This document shows positions 32,854 to 43,000 of a stretch of DNA of 64,000 nucleotides, piece by piece. Position 1 is the first letter of the stretch. Each line of letters starts with the position of its first letter. Position numbers and translations under genes: made by a program. Location: the NCBI GenBank assembly GCA_020698575.1, contig CM036239.1:50247763-50311762 (forward strand), given 5' to 3'. The stretch comes from Bostrychus sinensis (Eukaryota; Chordata; Actinopteri; Gobiiformes; Eleotridae). Below the pieces are notes generated by a model. It made no database searches and had not been told where the DNA came from. It was given only the letters and a program-made list of their open reading frames with translations.

Positions 32854-33654
32854 ACTGCTGCCCCTGCGACCCAGCCCCGGATAAAGATGAAGATGGATGG
32901 ATAGGCGGGGCACAGTCACCTGTCCGCAGTGAGGCTGCCGCTCTGAGAACTGATGCTTTATGGAAAAAAAAAAAAAAAACACCGCAAATGAATGGTTTGT
33001 AGCATTTTGTGGCTCCATAAGTTCAGGGATGGCCATGGATCGCCCCCCGCTCTCACCATGGGTCCAGGATGCACAGAAAGCACAGCTCCCAGGAACACGT
33101 GCGGACAGAGGACAGTGACCGGAAGCGATATAAAAAGCACATGAAACATTTATTAGCAAAAAGTTTTACGGGAGACTCATGAGGGAAAGGAAAGGAGAGG
33201 GCTGTAGTGTAGCGGCCAAAGCAGTGGACCTGTCCCGAAGTCGATCTACGGGCAAACGTGAGTGAGGCAGGTGCTCTCTCTCCTCTGGACACACGGGTCA
33301 TTCACTGCGAAAGCAAGTCAATGCTGTGATATGCGCACATTTCCAAGATGGTCACGTGCCCCCGACGCGGCTTCACGCCCTCCAAAGTGCTTTGAGAAGC
33401 ACTGCTGTACGGCAAAACAGATCATGTGATTAATTTGCGTCAATAAACTTTAACGCGTTTTATATTATTTATTTTATATTACTTTATATTAATTGCTTTA
33501 CATGATTTATTTTATATTATTTATTTTATATTATTTATTCTGACTCTTTCATATTAAACCTTTTGTTCTTTTTCCTCTTTCCTCTTTGGTGCATTTCTCA
33601 TTTCCTCATTTGGTTCCTATCTGTGCCTCCTATCTCCTCTCCTCTCTAATCCAT

Positions 33655-33830
33655 CTCCTCAGCTCGGGCTCGCTCTGTTTCCACCTGAGCAGCTATAAAT
33701 ATTAACATCGCTGCCGTCGCCGCGGAGACCGAGGCGATGCGGTCGCCCTGGAAACGGGATGCAGCAGCAGCAGAAAAAGCAGAAGCAGCAGACGGGCGCC
33801 GGAGGCAGAGATTTAACCCCGGTGACCTCT
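33655..33830. other. CpG-rich unique block with X-box-like motif
   Basis: Contains GTCGCCGCGGAGACC and GGTCGCCCTGGAAACG (33741-33756). A similar palindromic motif occurs at 40156-40172. No gene recognised. The plus-strand frame starting MRSPWKRDAAAAEK runs into the repeat and is not supported. Confidence 0.3.
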
Positions 33831-33832
33831 CA

Positions 33833-33942
33833 CACTCACACACAGACACACACAGACACACACAGACACACACAGACACACACAGACACACACAGACACA
33901 CACAGACACACACAGACACACACAGACACACACAGACACACA
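33833..33942. repeat. (CACAGACA)n repeat
   Basis: About 13 perfect 8-bp units. Confidence 0.97.
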
Positions 33943-34161
33943 AACAGACTCTGAGATGTGTTTAGTATGAATCTGAAATGGTTTTAAACATCTCCAGGAG
34001 AATAAAAACACAGACAGGTTAAGTTTGTTTTCAGTAAAGGAACAGAAGGGCAAGAAGCATACGGAAGCAAACTCGTCTTGTCACATTTTGAATTTTAAAT
34101 ACCTTTGAATTTCTAGTATTGAATTTTTTAACACACTGAAATAAGAGTCTGAATTATTTTC

Positions 34162-34310
34162 GTCCCATTCACCGTCATGGCCACCACCTGGAAACTGTAC
34201 TGGCTGCGCTTTTCCAGGCCTGGAAAACATTCAACAACAGAGAATTACACAGTACGGTAAAATTAGAGTCACTCCTATCAGGGATCCTCTAATTCAGGGG
34301 TAAATGCTCT
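34162..34310 (-). pseudogene. partial duplicate of the FNIII-3 end exon with its acceptor
   Basis: 34162-34219 matches the first 58 nt of the exon at 29161-29271 with three differences. It keeps the reading GLEKRSQYSFQVVAMTVNGT, then loses homology with no donor. Upstream intron sequence (to about 34310, TCTAATTCAGGGGTAAATGC) is also copied. Its acceptor is CAG where the real exon has AAG. It lies between the two real FNIII-3 exons, in sense. Confidence 0.85.
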
Positions 34311-34324
34311 TAAGTCCCTATGTC

Positions 34325-36180
34325 CCAATGGTAACAGCACTAAACTAGGACTAAACAAAGACTAATCCAGGACTTAACTAGGACTAAACAAAGACTAATC
34401 CAGGACTTAACTAGGACTAAACAAAGACTAATCCAGGACTAAACTAAGACTAAACAAAGACTAATCCAGGACTAAACTAGAACTAAACAAAGACTAATCC
34501 AGGACTAAACCAGGACTAAACAAAGACTAATCCAGGACTAAACCAGGACTAAACAAAGACTAATCCAGGACTAAACCAGGACTAAACAAAGACTAATCCA
34601 GGACTAAACTAGGACTAAACAAAGACTAATCCAGGACTAAACCAGGACTAAACAAAGACTAATCCAGGACTAAACTAGGACTACACAAAGACTAATCCAG
34701 GACTAAACCAGGACTAAACAAAGACTAATCCAGGACTAAACTAGCACTAAACAAAGACTAATCCAGGACTAAACTAGGACTAAACAAAGACTAATCCAGG
34801 ACTAAACAAAGACTAATCCAGGACTAAACTAGGACTAAACAAAGACTAATCCAGGACTAAACTAGGACTAAACAAAGACTAATCCAGGACTAAACCAGGA
34901 CTAAACAAAGACTGAACCAGGACTAAACCAGGACTAAACAAAGACTAATCCAGGACTAAACTAGGACTAAACAAAGACTAATCCAGGACTAAACCAGGAC
35001 TAAACAAAGACTAATCCAGGACTAAACTAGGACTACACAAAGACTAATCCAGGACTAAACCAGGACTAAACAAAGACTAATCCAGGACTAAACTAGCACT
35101 AAACAAAGACTAATCCAGGACTAAACTAGGACTAAACAAAGACTAATCCAGGACTAAACAAAGACTAATCCAGGACTAAACTAGGACTAAACAAAGACTA
35201 ATCCAGGACTAAACTAGGACTAAACAAAGACTAATCCAGGACTAAACAAAGACTAATCCAGGACTAAACTAGGACTAAACAAAGACTAATCCAGGACTAA
35301 ACTAGGACTAAACAAAGACTAATCCAGGACTAAACTAGGACTAAACAAAGACTAATCCAGGACTAAACTAGGACTAAACAAAGACTAATCCAGGACTAAA
35401 CTAGGACTAAACAAAGACTAATCCAGGACTAAACAAAGACTAATCCAGGACTAAACTAGGACTAAACAAAGACTAATCCAGGACTAAACTAGGACTAAAC
35501 AAAGACTAATCCAGGACTAAACCAGGACTAAACAAAGACTAATCCAGGACTAAACTAGGACTACACAAAGACTAATCCAGGACTAAACCAGGACTAAACA
35601 AAGACTAATCCAGGACTAAACTAGCACTAAACAAAGACTAATCCAGGACTAAACTAGGACTAAACAAAGACTAATCCAGGACTAAACAAAGACTAATCCA
35701 GGACTAAACTAGGACTAAACAAAGACTAATCCAGGACTAAACTAGGACTAAACAAAGACTAATCCAGGACTAAACAAAGACTAATCCAGGACTAAACTAG
35801 GACTAAACAAAGACTAATCCAGGACTAAACTAGGACTAAACAAAGACTAATCCAGGACTAAACTAGGACTAAACAAAGACTAATCCAGGACTAAACTAGG
35901 ACTAAACAAAGACTAATCCAGGACTAAACTAGGACTAAACAAAGACTAATCCAGGACTAAACAAAGACTAATCCAGGACTAAACTAGGACTAAACAAAGA
36001 CTAATCCAGGACTAAACTAGGACTAAACAAAGACTAATCCAGGACTAAACCAGGACTAAACAAAGACTAATCCAGGACTAAACTAGGACTAAACAAAGAC
36101 TAATCCAGGACTAAACCAGGACTAAACAAAGACTGAACCAGGATTAAACAAAGACTGAAACAGGTCTAAACCAGGACTAA
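34325..36180 (+). repeat. large 11-bp minisatellite array (1.85 kb) with higher-order structure
   Basis: The basic 33-bp triplet is GACTAATCCAG + GACTAAACTAG (or GACTAAACCAG) + GACTAAACAAA. Rare variants mark larger duplications: CTACACAAAG at 34681, 35033 and 35561, and CTAGCACTAA at 34741, 35093 and 35621, that is, 352 bp and 528 bp apart, both multiples of 11. Much more homogeneous than the other arrays of the family. Confidence 0.97.
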
Positions 36181-36630
36181 ATTTGACATGGAACTCCAAG
36201 ACCACAGCTAAGTTTGCAAAAGCTCAGCAGTTGATGTATTTTTTTTAAGTAAACTGTGAAATTTTAATGTAGCTAATACAATGCTGATATTATTTTATAA
36301 AAGTTTTATTGAGAGCATTTTAACATTTTGTATTCAGTGCTGGGGTGGAGCACTGTCTTTACAAGACAAAAACTAACTGGAAAAGGTTGTCAAAGTGGGT
36401 AGAAAGATTTCAGGCAAACAAATGGACAGAATGTTTCTTTTAGAAAACAAATATACCCTGAATGTTGCCCAAAAGATAATTGCTGACACAACAACATCCT
36501 CTGTGGTCAGATTATAAACTCCTACCATCGGGGCGAAGGTATAGGACATCCCAATCAGGATCAAGAGAGGCATCACATCCTTTGTCCCAGACAGTATTCA
36601 GCCACTCAACAAACTTGGTTAACTTTTCAT

Positions 36631-37326
36631 TAGCGGTGGGACTCGATTAAAAAAATTAATCAAATTAATTACAAGCTCTGTAATTAATTTATCGTGATTA
36701 ATCACATTTTTATCAAATAGCAATATTTATACGTCAGAAATAAAATATATGAGCTTATTTGTATGTTCTGGAGTATTTTAACTTGATTTCAAACTAACAC
36801 CATGTTCAAACAGGGCAGTAATCAGTGTTTGTGCATCGATCTCCACCTCCCGTGCTCGTAGTAACACGCAGCGCACCTCTCTCCTCCTCTGTGCTCCTCC
36901 TGTGACCTCCTCATGGACCTGTCCTCTCTGTCCTTCACATCTGAACCAAACAGACTGCTGTCTCCTGTGTACGTCCATGCAGCAGTCAGCTGTGAGAACG
37001 ATCTGAGAGACGATGAACGGTGACTTGAAGCAGCGCGTTTGAAAGTGAAAGAAAAATGACGCTGGTTGTGTGGAGGCAGCCGACCTCGGTCCCACAGTTA
37101 CCTGTGGTGCAGTCTGTAGGTACATTATCCAACTGTTCACTGCTGAAATCAACACACATTTGGTGTTTTGGTCGTGTGAATGTCCAGCCCTGGTTACTGT
37201 GCGCCAGAAACTAGGTCACTGAGAAAAGTTGTCATGACAAGTGTGATTAATTGCGTTAATTTTTTTTAACGCGTTAATTCTATGTAATTAATTAATCATG
37301 ATTAACGTATTAAAGTCCCAGCCCTA
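36631..37326. mobile_element. non-autonomous hAT element (696 bp)
   Basis: Ends TAGCGGTGGGAC and GTCCCAGCCCTA. Target duplication CTTTTCAT (36623-36630) and CTTCTCAT (37327-37334), 7 of 8. Subterminal ATTAATC and AACGCGTTAAT motifs. The minus-strand 125-codon frame inside has no recognised domain. Confidence 0.85.
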
Positions 37327-37339
37327 CTTCTCATATTTC

Positions 37340-37635
37340 ATTTTGTTGACTTTGCACTTTCACGCTGTGCCAGACTCACTGACAGTGGATGTCATGCAGC
37401 GCCTTTTGTACTGTTTTATTATATGTTATTAATATTTATTTATGTATTTATTTATTTTTTGTTTATTATTATTTTTTAACCTACTGTATCTATGGTTTTA
37501 TGATCTCAGGTGTTCTGTCTGTTGTAGTGTACTGTCTACAGTGTTTGTTCCTCTGTTTTTTTATGCTCTCTTTGCAAGACAAATTACCCTCGGGGCATTA
37601 AAGGTTTCATTCATTCATTCATTCATTCATTCAAA
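37340..37635 (+). mobile_element. LINE-type 3' tail with (ATTC)n
   Basis: Ends CTTTGCAAGACAAATTACCC...GCATTAAAGG followed by six ATTC repeats (37609-37633). This layout resembles fish LINE 3' ends. Only the untranslated tail is present. Confidence 0.5.
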
Positions 37636-37990
37636 TAGGAGTCTGAATTTTTTTGTCTCTGAATTTCACTCACTGCAATTTCAGTGTCTAATTTTTGCTG
37701 TATAGTCAAAAATTTCAAAATTGAAAATTTGCAAGTCTACAATATGGTGTCAGAAAACTTGCATGATCATGAGTGCTAACAAAAATGTTTATGGCAAGGT
37801 ATTTTTGTTAATTGTGTGTTTCATGCAAATTTTTAGACTGAATTTGGTTGATCAAATCTGAGGACTTGAAAATATGTGCATCAAATTTTAAAAAGGCAAC
37901 ATTTTTATTCTGAACTTTTTATCCCTGAGAAAAATATGACAAAAATTAGACACTGAAATTTTAGTGACAAAAAAAAATCTGACTCCTATT
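37632..37990. mobile_element. imperfect inverted-repeat (foldback) element
   Basis: Left arm AATAGGAGTCTGAATTTTTT..TTTCAGTGTCTAATTTTTG; the right arm is its complement (CAAAAATTAGACACTGAAAT..GACTCCTATT). A related fragment is inverted at 34074-34155, matching 37975-38056. No coding capacity. Confidence 0.7.
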
Positions 37991-38139
37991 TCAGTGTTTA
38001 AAAATTTAGTAGTAAAAATTCAAAGGCATTTAAAATTCAAAATGTGATGAGACGAGTGTTTGCCGTCACTGTTCCGACCGAAGGCCAGGCCGCAGGAGCT
38101 TGAGGTGTCTGGGGAGAAGGAGGTGTGGGGGACACATAC

Positions 38140-38281
38140 CGGTGAAGAGGTACCAGTAGTTGTTGGGCTCAATGGCTTCCTGATCTCCTCTCCGGGACGT
38201 CCTCCTGTAGCGGATCTTGTAGGCCGAGATGAGTCCGTTCTGAGCGGAGCGAGGCGGAGGCTGCCAGGACACTTTGATGCT
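38140..38281 (-). CDS. dcc: dcc exon: core of FNIII-3
   Basis: 142 nt, acceptor TGTCCACAG, donor ACCG|GTATGTG. It starts in phase 0 with SIKVSWQPPP and ends LFTG with one base over. It carries the FNIII tryptophan (SW-PPP), the AYKIRYRRTSRRGDQE strand region and the DCC-like EPNNYWYLFTG. The basic RRTSRRG stretch matches the charged loop of DCC FNIII-3. An imperfect inverted-repeat element (37632-37990) lies about 150 bp downstream of the donor. Confidence 0.95.
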
Positions 38282-38564
38282 CTGTGGACAGGACACAGAC
38301 AGAAAAATTCTCAGGAAGGGCATCCGGCATAAAATCCCCCCAAATCACTGTGTGTCTGCTTCGATGTGGCAATCCAGATCCAGAACAAGAAAGGGAGCAG
38401 CCAAGAAAACCCAGTTTGGCAACGTAAGACAAACTTTGTCACGTCCATTCAGCTGTCTCTGGGTTAGACCTGTCAGGACCAGATCTGAGCCAGGATCCTG
38501 GTCTGTGTTTCAGTCTGGTCCAGTCTGTGGTTTCTACTACTACTGTTACTACTGCAGTGGGTAC

Positions 38565-39360
38565 ATTGTTCAGACCTGGTTTAGTCTTGGTTTAGTCCTG
38601 GTTTAGATGTGGTTTAGTACTGGTTTAGATGTGGTTTAGTCCTGGTTTAGTCCTGGTTTAGTCCTGGTTTAGATGTGGTTTAGTCCTGGTTTAGACGTGG
38701 TTTAGTCTTAATTTAGTCCTGGTTTAGACGTGGTTTAGTCTTGGTTTAGTCCTGGTTAAGACCTGGTTTAATCCTGGTTTAGACGTGGTTTAGTCTTGGT
38801 TTAGTCCTGGTTTAGACGTGGTTTAGTACTGGTTTAGTCTTGGTTAAGACCTGGTTTAATCCTGGTTTAGACGTGGTTTAGTCTTGGTTTAGTCCTGGTT
38901 TAGACGTGGTTTAGTACTGGTTTAGTCTTGGTTAAGACCTGGTTTAATCCTGGTTTAGATGTGGTTTAGTCCTGGTTTAGTCTTTGTTAAGACCTGGTTT
39001 AGTCCTGGTTTAGATGTGGTTTAGTCCTGGTTTAGACGTGGTTTAGTCTTAATTTAGTCCTGGTTTAGACGTGGTTTAGTCTTGGTTTAGTCCTGGTTTA
39101 GACTTGGTTTAGTCCTGGTTTAGTCCTGGTTTAGTCCTGGTTATGACGTGGTTTAGACCTGGTTTAGACTTGGTTTAGTCCTGGTTTAGTCTTGGTTAAG
39201 ACCTGGTTTAGTCCTGGTTTAGTCTTGTTTAAGACCTGGTTTAGTCCTGGTTTAGTCTTGGTTAAGACCTGGTTTAGTCCTGGTTTAGTCTTGTTTAAGA
39301 CCTGGTTTAGTCCTGGTTTAGTCTTGGTTAAGACCTGGTTTAGTCCTGGTTTAGGTCTCT
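38565..39360 (-). repeat. 11-bp minisatellite, opposite orientation (800 bp)
   Basis: CCTGGTTTAGTCC/GACGTGGTTTAG units, that is, the AGGACTAAACC family on the minus strand, so the dcc pre-mRNA contains AGGACUAAACC here and its complement in the 34 kb array. Confidence 0.96.
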
Positions 39361-39469
39361 GTTTCTGATTCAGAGTGAGTACAGTCTGATGGCGAGCAGC
39401 TGTGCCTTAGCGTCCACAGAATTTTAATGATCACATTTGCATCTTAACAACCAGCAACAAGCACACATC

Positions 39470-39605
39470 ATACAACAAACAAACACACAAACAGACACAC
39501 AACAAACACATAACACACACCAAACACACAACAAACACACACCAAACACACAACAAACACACACCAAACACACACCAAACACACAACAAACACACACCAG
39601 ACACC
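39470..39605. repeat. ACACACCAAAC / ACACAACAAAC repeat
   Basis: Short tandem units of 9-10 bp, uniform enough to give open frames on both strands. Confidence 0.9.
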
Positions 39606-39829
39606 AAACCAGACTGAGCCATGCTCAACCAGGCAGACCCAGGCTCTGAGAACCCAGATGGACAAGTGTCCGCTGTAGGTTTATGTGACTTCACAAAATC
39701 AACCAACTGTAGATTTGTTTACATTTTTCTTATTATTTGATTATTCATCCATTTATCTAAAAAATAATGAAATAATAAAAATATAATAAAATTAAAATAA
39801 AGATATATTCCAGTTGGGGGCTGCAGGAC

Positions 39830-40000
39830 TAAAGCATCACTAAAGCAGGGTTAAACCAGGACTAAACCAGGACTAAACAAGCTCTAAACCAGGTCTGAAC
39901 TTGGACTAAACCAGGTCTAAACAAGGACTAAACCAGGACTAAACCAGGTCTAAACCAGGACTAAACCAGGTCTAAACAAGGACTAAACCAGGTCTATCCT
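39830..40000 (+). repeat. 11-bp minisatellite
   Basis: AGGACTAAACC and AGGTCTAAACA units, back in plus orientation about 470 bp after the inverted array. Confidence 0.92.
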
Positions 40001-40019
40001 GACTCTAACCTGTCTCCTC

Positions 40020-40215
40020 CCTGCTGCGCTCTCAGCCAGTCAGAACGCAGCATTCCTCTTTATGTTCGGTCCAAACGAGGAAGTGATTGATGGAGTTTAT
40101 TATTTTTCTGGAAACAGCTGTGATGTCGTCCGTCGCCGCGCCAATGAGCCGCCTCCGTTTCCCTGGCGACCGTCGTCTTGGAATCCATTAACATTTACTA
40201 CTGCAGCTGTTCACA
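40020..40215. other. CpG-containing unique block with X-box-like motif
   Basis: CGTTTCCCTGGCGACCG (40156-40172), GTCGCCGCGCCAAT and ATTAACATTTACTACTGCAG. Non-repetitive. Resembles the block at 33655-33830 in its core motif (inverted). Candidate regulatory element. Confidence 0.3.
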
Positions 40216-40831
40216 TCATCATGGCTTTAGACAGAATCTAACCCCCACACAGGTCTGTAACTAATGTAAAACAGTTTTATTAAAAAAATAAAAAAATAAA
40301 AAATCATCATCATTTGTTGAAACTTTTGTAAAAATAAATTGGTAAAAAGAAATAAAAATCTATGGACACAAAACATATACATAAAATCACCAAAAATGAA
40401 TAATAGAAAACAATAAGAGATCAAGGTTGAGACTTTTAAGGACCAAGATCAAGACCTGGCAAAACTGCAGCCAAGACCAAGAGTAAAACTGGGACTGAGT
40501 AAAACTGCTGCTGAGACTGAGACGAGACTGTAAAAAAATGGTGTAAAGACCGGTCTCAAGACCAAGATGGTAAAACCACTACAGCACTACTACTACTATT
40601 ATTACTACTACTACTACTTTTACTACTATTACTGTCAGAAATATTTCTACTACTACCGCAACAGAAGATAAAATACTATACATTTATTCATTTAGAGATT
40701 TTAAACTGTATTTTGAGTGAAAGTTTCTGTCAAAAAGTACTAAAGTAAAAGTGCATGTATGTGCTCCAGAAAAGTACTGAGGTGAAATACTTGCTATAAG
40801 TCCCTGACTCACTGTTAGAAGGATCTCAGGC

Positions 40832-40985
40832 CCTGGTTTAGTCCTGGTTTTGTCCTGGTTTAGTCCTGGTTTTGTCCTGGTTTTGTCCTGGTTTAGTCCT
40901 GGTTTAGTCCTGGTTTTGTCCTGGTTTTGTCCTGGTTTAGTCCTGGTTTAGTCCTGGTTTAGTCCTGGTTTAGTCCTGGTTCTTG
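40832..40985 (-). repeat. 11-bp minisatellite, opposite orientation
   Basis: CCTGGTTTAGT and CCTGGTTTTGT units, low divergence. Confidence 0.94.
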
Positions 40986-41094
40986 CTCCTCTGTCTCGTG
41001 CTCATACTTCAGTCTGACTCTGACTCTCCCCGAGCCTGTTGTATTCAGTGTATTCAGTATGTAGTACACAGTATTTTAATATTCGCTGTAGTGT

Positions 41095-41260
41095 TTGTGT
41101 TTTCCCTGAGGACGCGCTCCGTAACGATGAGCAGATCATTTTCATAACGCGTTAATAATGGACAGCCTCGCTGCAGACAGAGCAGAGAAACACATTTAAT
41201 CTGACACAAATTAAAACCTGCTCATGGCCCAGAGCAAACTTCAGGGTTCACTGCAAGCAA
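41095..41260. other. unique block with homeodomain-like motifs
   Basis: Contains ATTTTCATAACGCGTTAATA and AATGGACAGCC. Not repetitive. Resembles vertebrate conserved non-coding sequence in texture only. Confidence 0.25.
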
Positions 41261-42165
41261 AAGTCTTTCTCCGAACTGATTTGTACAGCCTAAGATATTT
41301 TTTATTTAAATTAAATTACAAATAACTTTGCATCCTACATTTGGATGGAATTAAAATCAAAACTACTTATATGTGTTAACACTGTTGGAGCAAAAATATT
41401 TAAAGGTACAGTAGCAGGAAAATAGGATAGAAAAATATGAATAAATATGTGTACAAAAAAAGAAAAAGAAAAAAACATGCAGAAGTAAAAAGTTGAAATT
41501 AAAGAGATAAAAAAAAAAAGAAAATTAAAATATGAATGAAATTAATAATGAAAAATAGTAAAATAAAAAGGAATAATATAAAATGATTATTTAAAAAAAA
41601 ATCTGAACTATTATATAATAAAATGTCAAATAATAAAAGTAAAATTATTTTATTATAGAAGCTATTATTAATATTTATCTAGAATAGTTCAGGCTTATTC
41701 TATAGAAAATTACTAAAATGATTAAAAAAAAGTTGACAAGAGAAAAGTGCAAAAGCATAAATAAATGCTGACCCCCAGCCAAAAAAAAGAAATTGCTTAA
41801 AATAACACATTTTAAAGTTGTTGTTTTTTTTTGTATAAAATATAAAGATAAAAATATAAATACATTTGCATAAAGGAATAGTAACAAAATCAGAATCAAT
41901 CAAAACCCTAACCCTATCAGAAAAAAGAAAGATAACAGAAAAATATACACTGAAATGTTTTATATATCTACAATGATATGTGTATATTTCTTATTAACCC
42001 TAAGCCAAAGTATTTTGATTGGCTGTTTTTCCTGTCCTGGCTCCTGATTGGCTGTGTGTGTGTCTCTGTTCTGATTCAGCTCTGGTTTAAATTCAGAGCA
42101 AACAAACGCACAGACTCTGCCACAGACTGCAGCCAGAAGGCCCTGAGGAAGACCACAGAGCATCG

Positions 42166-42455
42166 CTGTAAAAAACAAATAAAAATCTGTAACATTTACG
42201 GTAAAATATTGGCAGCTGCTTTTGCCAGAATTTTAGCATAAAAAAAATCTGGTGAGTTTTACATTAAACTAAGCACTTTTTCTGCCTTGTCCCTGATCTG
42301 AATAAAATATATTGTTTCAAGGTACTGTAATGGAAAAATAAGTTTATATTGTCACCAGGTATTTTTATTTTATTTTTTTTTTATGGTAAAACTCTGGGAA
42401 CCATAGCTGCCAGTGATTTATCGTATTTCTTACTGATTTTTTTTTTTTTACAGTG
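42166..42455. mobile_element. miniature element, CGCTGTAAAAAA...TTTTTTTACAGTG
   Basis: The ends CGCTGTAAAAAACA and TTTTTTTTTACAGTG are inverted. Inner arms TTGGCAGCTGC and ATAGCTGCCAG are also inverted. No coding sequence, no clear target duplication. Confidence 0.7.
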
Positions 42456-42661
42456 TGGGTTTATGGATATAGAGAAAGAGACGAGGGGGCAGAGGATTCA
42501 CTGTAGGGACCCCAAAAGAGAGAATAATTTAATAATAATGAGAGATATTGTAGTGCCACAGATTCAGAGGAGTCCAGAGCCAGATCAGAAACACACAGAC
42601 AGACAGACAGAGCAGGTGAACAAACAGCAGCTTTAATCAGACTCTGTTTACACAAGAACCT

Positions 42662-42662
<1 letters not shown>

Positions 42663-42727
<65 letters not shown>
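42663..42727. repeat. (CA)n microsatellite
   Basis: About 32 CA dinucleotides, followed by CTCACACTCACACA. Confidence 0.98.
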
Positions 42728-42734
<7 letters not shown>

Positions 42735-42904
42735 CACACACAGAGAGAAGCTCAGTATTCAGGGCCACACTTGGAGCCCACTCTGCAGCTGTTCTCAGTC
42801 ACACATGAGCGTGAGCGCGAACATACGGCCGCTCTAGATCAGCCCAGCATTTACAAAAAACAAAAAACAAAACAAAACGACTGCACAAAAATATATCCAG
42901 AGCT

Positions 42905-43000
42905 GTTCGACAGTTACCGGGACACAGGAGTCTGACCTGCAACCTCCTCCTCTTTACTGAGAAACAGCGGGACACAAGAGGCTAACCACTCTGCCACAGT
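42905..43000 (-). repeat. possible tRNA-derived SINE head
   Basis: On minus: GTGGCAGAGTGGTTAGCCTC (A-box-like) then GAGGTTGCAGGTCAGACTCC (B-box-like), spaced as in a tRNA-like promoter but without an acceptor stem. Not a functional tRNA. Confidence 0.35.

Larger units (their letters stand above)
31365..32900 (+). mobile_element. RTE/Rex3-like LINE fragment, inactive
   Basis: Reverse transcriptase region with GGKAPGVDEIRPEYLKSL, NYRGITLLSLPGKVYSRVLE, the palm SSLLFADDVVLLASS (FADD box, about 32078) and the C-terminal EFKYLGVLFTSEGRMEREID, TLTYGHELWVMTKR, QLRWLGHLFRMPLGRLPGEV. It ends in a GATGAAGATGGATGG tail. Flanking ATAGG(GG)CGGGGCA repeats (31351-31364, 32901-32912) are the target duplication. 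An in-frame stop at 31844, a frameshift near 31960-31990, an internal deletion after NIAWR and a frameshift near 32760 make it dead. RTE clade by motif; the exact family is tentative. Confidence 0.82.
31105..33460. mobile_element. degenerate hAT-like element hosting an RTE LINE
   Basis: The outer parts have CGATTAAAAAATTTATCAGATT on the left and GTGATTAATTTGCG...TTTAACGCG on the right, like the subterminal parts of the hAT element at 36631. Termini are eroded and no target duplication is visible. The LINE at 31365-32900 splits it. Confidence 0.5.
29272..38139 (-). other. dcc intron within FNIII-3 (8.9 kb)
   Basis: Contains a GCTAAAGCTAAGGTAAGC repeat (29745-29960), a hAT-type element (30201-30766), TTATTTTATATTAC low-complexity sequence (30915-31100), a hAT-like element split by an RTE LINE (about 31105-33460), a CpG-rich block (33655-33830), a CACAGACA repeat (33833-33942), an exon duplicate (34162-34310), the large 11-mer array (34325-36180), unassigned 36185-36600, a hAT element (36631-37326), a LINE tail (about 37340-37635) and an inverted-repeat element (37632-37990). 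No host exon. Confidence 0.8.

Noticed and set aside
33737..33970. Plus-strand ORF starting MRSPWKRDAAAAEK
   Set aside because: Runs directly into a CACAGACA repeat and ends just after it; no homology.
36778..37155. 125-codon minus ORF inside a hAT element
   Set aside because: No transposase motif; lies wholly in a non-autonomous element.
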